Of a stretch of 48,374 nucleotides of DNA, positions 24,483 to 34,092 are shown in pieces; within the stretch, counting starts at the first letter, position 1, and each line of letters opens with the position of its first letter. The DNA lies in NCBI GenBank assembly GCA_028277845.1, contig JANQFL010000058.1, forward strand, positions 1 to 48,374, in the 5' to 3' direction. The position numbers and the translations under genes are program-made. Under the pieces are notes generated by a model that was not told the DNA's origin, made no database searches, and saw nothing but the letters and a program-made list of their open reading frames with translations. This DNA comes from Sneathiellales bacterium. Its GTDB lineage: Bacteria; Pseudomonadota; Alphaproteobacteria; JANQFL01.

Positions 24483-25370
24483 CTATATTTTTTGATTATT
24501 TTGCCATTCCGCGCGAATAACGGCGGACGTTCTTCCACTGCCGTCCGCGCGCCAGCCGGGCGGCCCGAACAGGGCGCCGAGCGTGCCGCGCAGTCCGGGG
24601 TTGCGCCAGGCGTCGCCCAGCATGGCGATCCATTCGTGGAAAGCGATGCGCAGCGGATTGAACGAACCGATTTGCTTGACGACGCCATAGTGGCACGGGT
24701 CGGACTTCTCCTCGGGCACGAAGGTGCCGAACATGCGGTCCCAGATGATCAGGATGCCGGCGTAGTTGCGGTCCAGGTAGCGCGGGTTGGTGGCATGGTG
24801 CACGCGGTGGTGGGACGGCGTGTTGAAAAACCATTCGATCGGCCGGGGCAGGCGGCCGATGGCCTCGGTATGAATCCAGAACTGATACAACAGGCTGACG
24901 CCCTTCTGGAAAGCGATCAGGGCCGGCGGGAAACCGATCAACGCCAGCGGCAGCCAGATCAACCACCCGCCGGCGATAAAGCCGGTCCAGGTCTGGCGCA
25001 GCGCCGTCGTCAGATTGTAGTGCTGGGAGGTATGGTGATTGACGTGGGCGCACCACAGCCAGCGCACTTCGTGACTCCAGCGGTGGAACAGATAGTAGCA
25101 GAGATCCTCGGCAAAAAAGATCAGTACGAAGGCCCACCATTGATAGCCGATATCGAACAGGGCGAACTGATGCATCCAGACGGTGGCGGCAAGGATGACA
25201 ATGCCGGTCACCGTGCCGATGGCCACATTGCCCAGGCCCATCAAAAGACTGGCGGCCGAATCCCGTAGCTCAAAGCGGGCGGTGCCGCGCAGCTTGCCGA
25301 CCGCGATTTCGAGCAGGATGAGGACGATGAAGGCGGGAATACCCAGTTGGACGGGATCGGGCAGGTCCAT
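24483..25370 (-). CDS. sterol desaturase/fatty acid hydroxylase family membrane enzyme
   Basis: A 295-residue integral-membrane diiron oxygenase. Histidine boxes are HRWSH (about 94), HVNHH (about 108) and HRVHH (about 188), with about four membrane segments. The family hydroxylates or desaturates lipid substrates (fatty acyl chains, hopanoids, carotenoids, sterols); the substrate here is not identifiable. The partner gene 25373-25810 ends 2 bp before its start, so they are likely co-transcribed. Confidence 0.9.
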   Translation of the reverse strand: MDLPDPVQLGIPAFIVLILLEIAVGKLRGTARFELRDSAASLLMGLGNVAIGTVTGIVILAATVWMHQFALFDIGYQWWAFVLIFFAEDLCYYLFHRWSHEVRWLWCAHVNHHTSQHYNLTTALRQTWTGFIAGGWLIWLPLALIGFPPALIAFQKGVSLLYQFWIHTEAIGRLPRPIEWFFNTPSHHRVHHATNPRYLDRNYAGILIIWDRMFGTFVPEEKSDPCHYGVVKQIGSFNPLRIAFHEWIAMLGDAWRNPGLRGTLGALFGPPGWRADGSGRTSAVIRAEWQNNQKI

Positions 25371-25372
25371 GG

Positions 25373-25810
25373 TCAGGTCTTCTCCGTTTCCGTGAGCGCA
25401 TCGAGCGCCGCGGTCCAGGTGGCCAGGCCGCCATCGCGTCCGGACGGTTCCTCATCGAGGACGAGAGTGACCGAACCGTGGGTGAAATCGTTGAGGCGAA
25501 CGGTCAGCGACCGGCCGCCGTCCACCCTGTATCCCGCCACGTCACCGGGAGGCAGAGGCCGCACATTGATCTTGTCGCCCATGGCGTAGGCGACCGCCAG
25601 CGCGCCGGACTTCGTATCGCGTGCCAAAGCGGCCAGTCCATCGCTGGCGACCAGGATCGCCTTCGGGGCGAAGCCGGGGACTTGCTCGCTGAATAGCCTG
25701 GCGGCATCCAAATCGCCGATCCGGGCCGTCCGGTATCCGCCGGTCAGGTAGATGATCAGCAAAATAAGTATTATGCCGCCGACGGGCAGGGCGTAATCTA
25801 TCGGGGACAC
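25373..25810 (-). CDS. membrane-anchored protein of unknown function
   Basis: 145 residues from a GTG. One N-terminal membrane helix (about 8-24) is followed by a soluble domain containing LDAARLFSEQVPGF, AILVASDGLAAL and LVLDEEP. The domain probably faces the cytoplasm, by the pattern of similar small proteins. No family is recognised. It lies 2 bp upstream of the sterol-desaturase-family gene, suggesting a shared role in membrane lipid modification. Confidence 0.7.
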   Translation of the reverse strand: MSPIDYALPVGGIILILLIIYLTGGYRTARIGDLDAARLFSEQVPGFAPKAILVASDGLAALARDTKSGALAVAYAMGDKINVRPLPPGDVAGYRVDGGRSLTVRLNDFTHGSVTLVLDEEPSGRDGGLATWTAALDALTETEKT

Positions 25811-25920
25811 GTTCGCGCGTAGCCGTTGTCGTTACATCCAGGCTTTCTTTCTACCGTAGTATGGCCTATGTGGGGAAGCACCCAGCCTTTGGCCAAGGCG
25901 TTACCAACCCGGGCAATGCA

Positions 25921-26349
25921 ATGATCACCATCGATATCCTGATCTGGCAATTCGTCCGCATCATGGTGTTCCTCGAACAGATCCGTGACGGCGACGGAGC
26001 GCATCTGTATGCCCTGTGGAAGGATCAGTGGCAGGCGGTGGACCGCAAGCTCTCCGAATTGGCGGACAAGGACCCGGACGGCTTCGCCCGTATGATGATG
26101 GAGGAAACCGTCGCCCTGCACTGCACCGCACCGGCCCAGCTGGACGCGATGATGCAGGCCGTCGACGGAGTCGTTGCCGAACTCAAATCCGAGATCGCCA
26201 AGGGCGGCGATGACGAACATTTGACCGATCTGGCCTTCGAGCGCGATGAGCTGACGGCGATGAAAAAGGACCTGGCCAACGTCCGCAGCGCCATCGGCCC
26301 CGATGACGGGGATGACGAGCCGCCGCCAAGCCGCAGGCGCCGCCGCTAG
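25921..26349 (+). CDS. hypothetical soluble protein
   Basis: About 142 residues from MITIDILIWQFVRIM. It is helical and charged, with a basic tail of Arg residues. An ATG 60 nt upstream (25861) would extend it by 20 residues; neither has a strong ribosome site, and the shorter form starts with a typical hydrophobic strand. No domain is recognised. It converges with prsT. Confidence 0.6.
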   Translation: MITIDILIWQFVRIMVFLEQIRDGDGAHLYALWKDQWQAVDRKLSELADKDPDGFARMMMEETVALHCTAPAQLDAMMQAVDGVVAELKSEIAKGGDDEHLTDLAFERDELTAMKKDLANVRSAIGPDDGDDEPPPSRRRRR

Positions 26350-26388
26350 ATATCAAGCTCGGCACCCCACTCGCCGCCCGTGTCGACG

Positions 26389-29232
26389 TTACTGACCGGA
26401 CAATCGTCTGAACAGATCCTGTGCCGCGGGCCGTTCAGCAAATGGTTTGGATGTGCGTAACGCCGCTTCGACCTCCCGTCTGGCCTGATCGCGCTTGCCC
26501 AGCTTGTCGAGCGCCTCGGCGATGTGGTAGCGGGCCGGTCCTTCGGGCAAACCGCGTGCGTAAGCCTGGCGCAGAAGCGACAGGCCACGGGCCGGATCGC
26601 CCTGCTGCACGAGAATCCAGCCCAGGGTGTCGATCACCGTGGGCGCGTCCGGTCTCAAGGCGTAAGCCCGCTCGGCATGAGCCAGGGCGCGCGCGTCTCC
26701 GGTCTGCAGATAGAGCCAGGCGAGGTTGTTCAGCAGGCCGGCATCGTCCGGCGCGGCCTGAAGCAGCATCTCGTGCTCGGTGATGGCGGCCGGATAACGG
26801 CCGGCGCTTAGATAGGCTACGGCCAGGGCGCGGCGTACGGCCGGTGCGCCCGGGTGGGTCTTAACCGCCTTCTCGAGAACGGCAAGGCCGGAAGCGGCGT
26901 CACCCGCCGCGACGAGTGCGCGCGACAGGCGCAGCGCCAGACCCGGCAGAGCCTGTTTCGTCTCCCCGGCCCGGTATGCGGCAACAGCATCGTGGGGCCG
27001 GCCCGCGCGCAGCAAGGCATCGCCGGCCGCGATATCCCCGACCGCCAGAGCGGGATGGTCGCGCCGCAGGGCTTCGGCGATGGCCATCGCCGTGTCTGTG
27101 TTGCCGGCGACGATTTCAAGCTCCGCAAGGGCGGCACGGGGCGGAACGTCCGCTACCGGCGAGCGGGAAGGGGCGGCCATGGCCCGTCGTAGTGTCGTTC
27201 TGGCACCGTCGATATCACGCGCGGCGAGTTGCAGCCGGGCCACTTGCATGAGTTCGGGTACGGCGTCACCGGCCCTGTCGGCGGCACGGACCAGGCTGAC
27301 CCGGGCCTTGCCGGTTTCCCCACCGGCCAGTTGCACCTGCGCCATCGCCAGTTGAACGGCGGCACTGTCGGGAAACTGCTGCACCAGTTCGGTCGCCGAC
27401 GCGCGGGCATCGCCAAGACGTTTGGTCCGCAGATACTGATCCAGCAGCAGCAAACGCGGCCGCAGGTTGTCGGCATCGATTGCGGTGGCCTTCTTGAGCA
27501 GGTTTTCGGCCTCCTCCGTGTCGCCAACGGACGCCATCGCCAGCGCCAGTTCGGACAAGGCGTCGACCTCGCGCGGATGCTGGTCGAGAATCGCACGGTA
27601 GCGGGCAACGGCCGCGTCTTTGCGTCCGGTCTTCAGGTCGAGGCGCGCGAGGTTGTAGCGGGCCAGCAAATAGTCCGGGTCGGCGGCGACGGCAGCTTCG
27701 AAACCGGCCCGGGCATCCGCCAGATTGTTGAGACCCAGCTGCGCGCTGCCGACCAGATTGTGTGCCAGCGGGCTGGCACCGTCGCGGACCACGAGGTTTC
27801 GCGCGGTGGCCAGTGCGGCGGTGTAATCGCCGGCCCGGATCTGTACCTGTGCGAGCAGGAAGGCGGCTGAGGTGGCGGTTGGGTCGGCAGCGATCACGGC
27901 CTCCAGGTCCCGCCGGGCTTCGCCGGTTTGGCCGGCCGCCAACCGGCCCAGGGCGAGTTGGGTGCGAATCGCCGTCTTGTCCGGCGCCAATTCGGCAGCC
28001 CGGGCGTAGAGCCGAGTTGCCTCCGCGTGGCGGCCGGCCAGCATGTGGGCGCGGCCGAGCAGGGCGTGGACGGCAGCGTCGCCGGGCGCCAGTTTGCGTG
28101 CCGGCTCGAGTACATCGATCGCCGCGTCCGGTTCGCCCCGGCGCAGCAAAAGCGAGCCGAGCACCTGACGCGATCCGGCGTGGTGGGGAAACTTGCGCAC
28201 GAAGCGGTCGAGCAGGCCATAGGCTTCATCGATCTTGCCCTGGCTGTAATGCAGCATGGCAACAAGCAGCAGACTGGGACCGTGTTTCAGGACCTGCTCG
28301 CTGTCGTGGGCGCCGAGCCGCTCGGCGGCGTCGGTCAGCACGGTCCGGGCCTGTTCCATGTCGCCGGACCGGGCCAGCAGCATGGCACGCAGATAAGCCA
28401 CGCGCGGGTCGTTCTTGTAGGCCTCGGCGATACTGTCGAGGTCGTCGGCCGCCGCGTCGTCCCGGCCCAGGTCGATCAGCGTCGCTGCGCGGCTCAGGCG
28501 GGCGCTCCAGTGACGGCCGTCTTGGGCGACGGCTTTGTCGTACTGTGCCACCGCCGCGGCCAGATTGCCTTGCGAGCGCGCGACTTCGCCCGAGATGTAC
28601 CAAACCTCGGCATTGCCGGGCCGCCTCGCGGCGGCGTCTTCGGCCGCGCGGGCCGCCTTGGCGAAATCGCCCCGGGCCAGCGCCACCCGGGCCGCTCCCA
28701 GCACCGCTTGGGCATTGTCCGGATCGGCGGCAACGGCCGCGGCGAAGGTGCGCTCGGCCATGTCCAGTTCGTTCAATTCCAAGTGCGCCCGGGCGCGGAC
28801 TGCCAGCATGTCTGCGTTCTGGCCGGGCGTGCCGGGGTCATCGGGCATCATCGCGAAGACAGCATCGTACTTGCGTTGGCGTACATAGGCGTCGGCCAGC
28901 AGCGGCATCACCAGGGACTCGGCGGCGCCATTACGGCGGGCGCGCAACAGTGCCTCCTCGGCGGCGGCCGGTATGTCGAGGCGCAGATAGGTACGGCCGA
29001 ACAGCAGCGCCGCGGCCGGGTCATCGGGATCGGCCTGCAGAATGTTTTTAAGCCGGATGATAGCCGATCGGAACGCGCCGGCCTCGAAGTCGGCCAGGGC
29101 ATCCTCGTAGCTGTCGACGCTCGTCGTGCCGCTGTCGCTCGACGTGGCCTGCGATACCGGCCCAGCCGCAAGGTACCAGGAAAGCACCAGGGTAAATATT
29201 GAGGCGCGGATCAGAAACGAGGTCGTCGGCAT
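26389..29232 (-). CDS. prsT: PEP-CTERM system TPR-repeat protein PrsT
   Basis: A 947-residue exported protein: signal peptide at 1-27, then more than 20 tetratricopeptide repeats to the C-terminus. The opening repeat (YEDALADFEAGAFRSAIIRLKNILQADP) is characteristic of PrsT, which is found beside exosortase/exopolysaccharide genes in PEP-CTERM bacteria. It probably works in the periplasm in export or assembly of exopolysaccharide and PEP-CTERM proteins. Here it stands without an exosortase or EPS gene in the window; a PEP-CTERM gene lies 134 bp upstream on the same strand. No sigma-54 site was found before it. Confidence 0.9.
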   Translation of the reverse strand: MPTTSFLIRASIFTLVLSWYLAAGPVSQATSSDSGTTSVDSYEDALADFEAGAFRSAIIRLKNILQADPDDPAAALLFGRTYLRLDIPAAAEEALLRARRNGAAESLVMPLLADAYVRQRKYDAVFAMMPDDPGTPGQNADMLAVRARAHLELNELDMAERTFAAAVAADPDNAQAVLGAARVALARGDFAKAARAAEDAAARRPGNAEVWYISGEVARSQGNLAAAVAQYDKAVAQDGRHWSARLSRAATLIDLGRDDAAADDLDSIAEAYKNDPRVAYLRAMLLARSGDMEQARTVLTDAAERLGAHDSEQVLKHGPSLLLVAMLHYSQGKIDEAYGLLDRFVRKFPHHAGSRQVLGSLLLRRGEPDAAIDVLEPARKLAPGDAAVHALLGRAHMLAGRHAEATRLYARAAELAPDKTAIRTQLALGRLAAGQTGEARRDLEAVIAADPTATSAAFLLAQVQIRAGDYTAALATARNLVVRDGASPLAHNLVGSAQLGLNNLADARAGFEAAVAADPDYLLARYNLARLDLKTGRKDAAVARYRAILDQHPREVDALSELALAMASVGDTEEAENLLKKATAIDADNLRPRLLLLDQYLRTKRLGDARASATELVQQFPDSAAVQLAMAQVQLAGGETGKARVSLVRAADRAGDAVPELMQVARLQLAARDIDGARTTLRRAMAAPSRSPVADVPPRAALAELEIVAGNTDTAMAIAEALRRDHPALAVGDIAAGDALLRAGRPHDAVAAYRAGETKQALPGLALRLSRALVAAGDAASGLAVLEKAVKTHPGAPAVRRALAVAYLSAGRYPAAITEHEMLLQAAPDDAGLLNNLAWLYLQTGDARALAHAERAYALRPDAPTVIDTLGWILVQQGDPARGLSLLRQAYARGLPEGPARYHIAEALDKLGKRDQARREVEAALRTSKPFAERPAAQDLFRRLSGQ

Positions 29233-29366
29233 CGGTGCGGCAACCTGACTGGCAGCGGGTTGAATACGCGGTCAGCCTAGCAGATATGCGGCGACCGGCC
29301 TATGTACTGCCGCAACGGCGAGCGGTGGCAACGGCGCCGTATGTGTCGGCCGGCAACGGCCGGTTG

Positions 29367-30029
29367 TTATACCGTGTCTTGCCTGCGACGGCTTCGGGCG
29401 ATGCCAACCACCGCCAGGCCGATGCCGAACAGCGCAAGGGTGGCCGGTTCCGAAACGTCGGATGCAATGCCGAAGGTGTCGGCCAGAGCCTGGAAGGGGC
29501 CGGACGTGAAATTACCGGCAAATGAGCCGGCATAGCCCGACTGACTGAGTATCACGCCGGCCGATGAACCGATACCGCCGTAGATTCCGGCCGCATCGCC
29601 GCCCGTGACCGTAAACAGAAACTCCAACGGATCGCCGGGTCCGGCGCCGAACGCACTGAGAGTGCCGGTCAACAAGGTGCCGGAATTGAATCCTTGGCTG
29701 GCGACCGTGCCGCCGATGTTCAGGGAACCGGTCGCGGTTAGCGCGTTGAAGTTGATGTTGGCGTTGATGTCGAACGAGCCGCCGGCGATGTTACCGGTGG
29801 GAGACCCGGGGGGCGTCAGCACGTTGGCGAATCCCGAGGCTGTCAGGAGCCCGCCGGCATTGTTGCCGACATAGTCGACTGTAGCGAAACTCGCGCCAAT
29901 GTTGGGTGAGCCCGGGACCAGATTTAGGTCAGGGAAGGCGTACGCCTTCTGTCCGGCCAGCAAAACCAGCCCGAGGACCAGAGTGGCCGCAATAGCCTGA
30001 AGGGATTTGCGCTTGAATGGAGCCGTCAT
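29367..30029 (-). CDS. PEP-CTERM-type exported protein
   Basis: 220 residues with a Sec signal peptide at 1-31 (cleavage near AYAFP), a Gly/Asn/Thr-rich body, and a C-terminal SEPATLALFGIGLAVVGIARSRRR signal at about 192-215. The first residue of the PEP motif is Ser (SEP), an accepted variant. The start at 30029 gives the signal peptide; an in-frame ATG 54 nt upstream adds an unlikely Arg-rich leader. The predicted promoter is a sigma-54-like site at 30109-30123. It lies next to prsT and belongs to the same surface system. Confidence 0.88.
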   Translation of the reverse strand: MTAPFKRKSLQAIAATLVLGLVLLAGQKAYAFPDLNLVPGSPNIGASFATVDYVGNNAGGLLTASGFANVLTPPGSPTGNIAGGSFDINANINFNALTATGSLNIGGTVASQGFNSGTLLTGTLSAFGAGPGDPLEFLFTVTGGDAAGIYGGIGSSAGVILSQSGYAGSFAGNFTSGPFQALADTFGIASDVSEPATLALFGIGLAVVGIARSRRRQDTV

Positions 30030-30080
30030 GACGCTTGCCTCGTTAGTCTTGTTGCTCGACCGGCGCCGGCGGCGCCGAAC

Positions 30081-30104
30081 CATGGTTAACGCGCGTTAAC
30101 CATG
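30081..30104. repeat. 24-bp perfect palindrome in the PEP-CTERM leader
   Basis: CATGGTTAACGC followed directly by its reverse complement. It lies just downstream of the -12 element and around the expected transcription start, 52-75 nt before the start codon. It could be a protein operator or a hairpin in the 5' leader. The remaining sequence up to 30423 holds the sigma-54-like site and the acyl-CoA ligase upstream region, with no protein gene. Confidence 0.6.
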
Positions 30105-30108
30105 TCAT

Positions 30109-30123
30109 GCAATTTTCGTGCAA
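30109..30123 (-). promoter_or_regulatory. sigma-54-like promoter of the second PEP-CTERM gene
   Basis: Minus-strand TTGCAC-GAAAA-TTGC differs from TGGCAC-N5-TTGC only at the second base and keeps the CACG and TTGCA edges. It is placed about 80 bp before the start codon. The parallel with the exact site before the other PEP-CTERM gene supports it. Confidence 0.6.
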
Positions 30124-30423
30124 GAAAATTTAGTTGGGCGTTTTCAATGGCTTGGCGAACCTGGGTCAGCCACGGACACGGAATCTGTAAAAAATTCCGA
30201 CGCTGTTTCGATTGAATACAATGGAATTTGTACGCGCGTTCAGGGCGGTCATAAGACCCGCATCAGCGTAGATTGTTCGGACATATGGTCGTCGTTCCGC
30301 TGCGCAAACGATCGCCCGGTCGCGCGAAATGATGCGTGCCGGCCGGTCTTGCTTTACCCGTGTCGCGGTGCGTCATACACTCCCCGCAAAACCGGCAAAT
30401 GACTGCGTACAGGGAGCCTGTTC

Positions 30424-32067
30424 ATGCAAGCACTCATGATGGACCGGCCGTTGTTGATCTCATCGCTGATCGACTTCGCCGCCAAATACCACAGTGATAC
30501 CGAAATCGTATCAAGGACGGTCGAGGGGCCGATTCATCGTTACACCTGGAAGGACGCCGGCGCGCGCTCCAAGCAGGTGGCCCAGGCGCTCAGCAACAAG
30601 CTGGGAGTCACGCTGGGCGACCGTATCGCCACCCTGGCCTGGAACGGCTACCGGCACCTGGAGCTGTATTACGGCGTATCGGGCATGGGCGCCATTCTGC
30701 ACACCATCAATCCGCGCCTGTTCCCCGAACAGATCGTCTACATCGCCGAGCACGCGGAGGATAAAGTCATCTTCCTCGACCTGACGTTCGTGCCGTTGCT
30801 CGAGGCGGTGGCCGACAAGCTGACCTCGGTCGAGGCGTTCGTCATCATGACGGACGAAGACCATATGCCCGACACCTCGCTGCCGAACGTGCTGTGCTAC
30901 GAGACCCTCATCGGCGACCAGTCCGGCGATTATGACTGGCCGGAGTTCGACGAAAACACCGCGTCGTCGCTGTGCTACACCTCCGGTACGACCGGCAATC
31001 CCAAGGGTGCGCTGTACGGCCACCGGTCCACCGTGTTGCACAGTTACTGCGTCTGCACCGTCGACGGCCTGGGTCTGGGCAGCCATGACGTGGTTCTGCC
31101 GGTGGTGCCCATGTTTCACGCCAATGCCTGGGGCATCGTCTACGCCGCCGCCATGTGCGGCGCCAAGATGGTCATGCCGGGCGCCGCCATGGACGGGGCC
31201 AGCATCTACGAACTTCTGGACAGCGAGAAGGTCACCCTGTCGCTGGGCGTGCCGACGGTCTGGCTGATGCTGCTCAATCACTTGCAGGAAACAGGCGACA
31301 AGCTGCCGCATATGGACCGCACCGTCATCGGCGGGTCCGCCGCGCCGCGGTCGATGATCGAAGCCTTCCAGTTCAACTACGACGTCACCGTCGTTCATGC
31401 CTGGGGCATGACCGAGATGAGCCCGCTGGGCACCACCGGCATGCTGCGGCCCAAACATGCCGGCCTGTCGGCGGAACAGAAAGTCGACATCCAGGTCAAG
31501 CAGGGCGCGGCGGTCTACAACGTGGACATGAAGATCGTCGACGACGACGGCAACGCGCAGCCTCACGACGGCGTGGCGTTCGGCAATCTGCTGGTGCGCG
31601 GGCCATGGATCGCCAGTGGTTATTTCAAGGGCGAGGGCGGCGACGTGCTGCAGGACGGCTGGTTCCCCACCGGCGACGTGGCGACCATGGATCCCGACGG
31701 CTATATGCAGATCACCGACCGCTCCAAGGACGTGATCAAATCGGGCGGCGAATGGATTTCGTCGATCGATCTGGAAAACGAGGCGGTCGGCTGCCCCGGC
31801 GTGGCCGAGGCCGCCGTCATCGGTATCTACCATCCCAAATGGGACGAGCGGCCGTTGCTGGTGGTAGTCCGGTCCGAGGGCTCCGACGTCGGCAAGGACG
31901 AGATCCTCGCTTACCTCGAAGGCAAGATCGCCAAATGGTGGATGCCCGACGACGTGCAGTTCGTCGACGAACTGCCGCACACGGCCACCGGCAAGCTGCA
32001 GAAGGTGACGATCCGCGAGCAGTTCAAGGACTACGTCTTGCCGACGGCGTCCGACGCCGCCGAATAG
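30424..32067 (+). CDS. acyl-CoA synthetase, AlkK/DmdB-like AMP-binding ligase
   Basis: A 547-residue ATP-dependent ligase forming acyl-CoA from a fatty or methylmercapto acid. The AMP-binding motif [19 protein letters not shown] is near 187-205, [10 protein letters not shown] is near 328, and [35 protein letters not shown] is the hinge region. The catalytic Lys lies in TATGKLQK near the C-terminus. It resembles AlkK-type medium/long-chain ligases and DmdB; the substrate is not fixed by sequence. AGGGAG precedes the ATG at a normal distance. Its last 37 bp overlap the convergent MBL gene. Confidence 0.92.
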   Translation: MQALMMDRPLLISSLIDFAAKYHSDTEIVSRTVEGPIHRYTWKDAGARSKQVAQALSNKLGVTLGDRIATLAWNGYRHLELYYGVSGMGAILHTINPRLFPEQIVYIAEHAEDKVIFLDLTFVPLLEAVADKLTSVEAFVIMTDEDHMPDTSLPNVLCYETLIGDQSGDYDWPEFDENTASSLCYTSGTTGNPKGALYGHRSTVLHSYCVCTVDGLGLGSHDVVLPVVPMFHANAWGIVYAAAMCGAKMVMPGAAMDGASIYELLDSEKVTLSLGVPTVWLMLLNHLQETGDKLPHMDRTVIGGSAAPRSMIEAFQFNYDVTVVHAWGMTEMSPLGTTGMLRPKHAGLSAEQKVDIQVKQGAAVYNVDMKIVDDDGNAQPHDGVAFGNLLVRGPWIASGYFKGEGGDVLQDGWFPTGDVATMDPDGYMQITDRSKDVIKSGGEWISSIDLENEAVGCPGVAEAAVIGIYHPKWDERPLLVVVRSEGSDVGKDEILAYLEGKIAKWWMPDDVQFVDELPHTATGKLQKVTIREQFKDYVLPTASDAAE

Positions 32068-32948
32068 ACACTGTGTTCACCGGGCGGGCCCTCGCAATGG
32101 ACCCGTCCGGTTTCCACCATGTGTACGAGATGCGCGAGCACCGAGCGCGCCGCCGCCGGATGCAGGAAAGACGGTACGTCCGTGTACATGCGCGCGACCA
32201 TGGCGGGGATCGTGTTCGTGCCTTCGCTCAGGCAGTTCATGATCTGGTCTTCCCGCTCTTCGCGGTGGGCGATGAAACTCTCCACATAGGGTTTCGGATC
32301 GGTAATCGGCGCGCCATGGGTCGGCCAGTAGATCGCTTCGTCGCGCGCGAGCAGTTTGCGCAGGGAACGCATGTAGGCCTGCATGTCGCCATCGGGCGGC
32401 GAGATCACCGAGGTCGACCAACCCATGACGTGATCGCCGGAAAACAGGGCATTTTCTTCCTTAAAGGCGAAGCACAGGTGGTTCGAGGTGTGGCCGGGCG
32501 TATGCACGGCTTCCAGCGTCCAGCCGTCGCCTTCGATAACGGCGCCGTCGTGGATGACGTGATCGGGTTCGAACTCATGGTCTGCGCCTTCCTCGACCTT
32601 GGGGCCGCGGCGCAGCGACCCGTGCGGACCGAAGCCGTATGTCGGGGCGCCGGTCGCCTCTTTCAGAAACTTGGCGGCAGGGGAGTGGTCCATGTGGGTG
32701 TGGGTGACGACGATGTGGGTGACCGTTTCCCCATCCAGCACCCGCTTCAGCGTATCGATGTGCTCGGGCAGGGCGGGGCCCGGGTCGATCACGGCAACGT
32801 TTCCGTGGCCGACGACGTAGGTGCCCGTGCCGTAGAACGTGAACGGGCTCGGATTGTTGGCAACAATGCGCCGGATCATCGGCGACACCTGTTCGGCTTC
32901 GCCGTAGTTGAAATTCAGTTCGCGGTTGAATTTGATTTCCGTCGCCAT
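32031..32948 (-). CDS. MBL-fold metallohydrolase (LACTB2-like)
   Basis: 305 residues starting [17 protein letters not shown]. The metal-binding motif HTHMDH is at 83-88, with further His in GHTSNHLCF and in the GDHVMG (Asp) region. The C-terminal region is winged-helix-like. Hydrolases of this family act on nucleotides, thioesters or glyoxalase-type substrates; the target here is unknown. A longer upstream frame exists but lacks the family N-terminus. It converges with the acyl-CoA ligase and overlaps it by 37 bp. Confidence 0.88.
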   Translation of the reverse strand: MATEIKFNRELNFNYGEAEQVSPMIRRIVANNPSPFTFYGTGTYVVGHGNVAVIDPGPALPEHIDTLKRVLDGETVTHIVVTHTHMDHSPAAKFLKEATGAPTYGFGPHGSLRRGPKVEEGADHEFEPDHVIHDGAVIEGDGWTLEAVHTPGHTSNHLCFAFKEENALFSGDHVMGWSTSVISPPDGDMQAYMRSLRKLLARDEAIYWPTHGAPITDPKPYVESFIAHREEREDQIMNCLSEGTNTIPAMVARMYTDVPSFLHPAAARSVLAHLVHMVETGRVHCEGPPGEHSVYSAASDAVGKT

Positions 32949-33234
32949 CGCCTGTCCGTATCCGTTGTTAATAGTTGACGTAGCGTCCGCCAAACATTTC
33001 CCGGCACCGGTTGGATTGTATAAAATACCGTGCCGCGAAGCCGCATAAACTCCCGGTTTTTTGTGCGCAAGCGCCGTTGACGACTCGCGAAACGCCTCTT
33101 TATAGTCGTTGCCGGAACGCGCGGATACAAGTGCGTCGGGCGCCCGGTCCATTTGATGATTGGGCGCTTTCGTTTGGGAGTAACATTTTAAAGAGTTTGA
33201 GTGGGGGCGGGCTCTGCAAGATCTTATCCAATTC

Positions 33235-34092
33235 GTGATCAACGGTGCCGCCGTGGGCTGCATCTATGCCCTCGTCGCGCTGGGGTTCGTGTTGATCTAC
33301 AAGGCCACCGAGGTGGTCAATTTCGCCCAGGGCGATCTGTTGATGCTGGGCGCGTTCATCGCCTTCACGCTGATTGCCCTGATGGGCTGGTCTTACTGGA
33401 TCGCCCTGCCGGTCACCGCGGTTATCCTGGCGGCGTTCGGCTGGGGCCTGGATCGGGCCGTGTTCCGCCGGGTTATCGGCCAGCCGCAGTTCGCCATCAT
33501 CATGGTGACCATCGGCATCGGCATCATCATGCGGGCCGGTGTCAGCATGGTGCCGCAGTGGGGCACCGAGACCTATTCCATCGATACGCCGTTCAGCAAC
33601 AAGGTGGTGCGGTTCGGCGACATCGTGGTGGCCCAGGAATATCTCTCGATCATCGCCGGCACGGCCATCCTGTGCGTCGTCCTCTATCTGTTTTTCCGCC
33701 GCTCGCGGCTGGGCATCGCCATGCAGGCGGCGTCGCAGAACCAGTTGGCCGCCTATTACATGGGGATCCCGGTCAAGACGGTGTTCTCCATGATCTGGGG
33801 CATCAGCGCCGCCGTGGCGACCGTGGCCGGCATTCTGCTGGCGCCGGTCAGCCTGATCGAGGCCAACATGGGCCTGATCGGCCTCAAGGCTTTCCCGGCG
33901 GCGGTGCTGGGCGGCTTCGGGTCCATCCCCGGTGCGGTTGTCGGCGGGCTGATTATCGGCATCATCGAACAATTGTCGGCGGCCTACCTGCCCGACGGGT
34001 TCAAGGACGTGGCCGCCTACATCGTGTTGCTGGCGGTGCTGGTCGTTCGGCCCGAAGGCCTGTTCGGCGAATCCATGCGCAAGAAAGTGTGA
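33235..34092 (+). CDS. livH: branched-chain-type ABC transporter permease LivH
   Basis: An inner-membrane permease with eight to nine helices. The family N-terminus (INGAAVGCIYALVALGFVLIYK), NFAQGD and the EAA-like coupling loop near AAVLGGFGSIPGA are all recognisable. A GTG at 33235 is used, but the frame stays open back to 33181. The homologous segment LQDLIQFV just before it suggests translation may begin at a CTG at 33214 next to a GGGGGCGG site. It is first of the liv operon; livM follows after an inserted repeat element. The substrate may not be an amino acid, given the acyl-CoA ligase in the operon. Confidence 0.93.
   Translation: MINGAAVGCIYALVALGFVLIYKATEVVNFAQGDLLMLGAFIAFTLIALMGWSYWIALPVTAVILAAFGWGLDRAVFRRVIGQPQFAIIMVTIGIGIIMRAGVSMVPQWGTETYSIDTPFSNKVVRFGDIVVAQEYLSIIAGTAILCVVLYLFFRRSRLGIAMQAASQNQLAAYYMGIPVKTVFSMIWGISAAVATVAGILLAPVSLIEANMGLIGLKAFPAAVLGGFGSIPGAVVGGLIIGIIEQLSAAYLPDGFKDVAAYIVLLAVLVVRPEGLFGESMRKKV

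Noticed and set aside
27762-29202. Two long plus-strand frames (429 and 424 codons) opposite prsT
   Set aside because: Arg/Pro/Gly- or Gln/Gly-rich shadows of the TPR repeats, with no domain or ribosome site.
30511-31980. 489-codon minus-strand frame opposite the first acyl-CoA ligase
   Set aside because: Antisense to a clear AMP-binding enzyme and no recognisable family.
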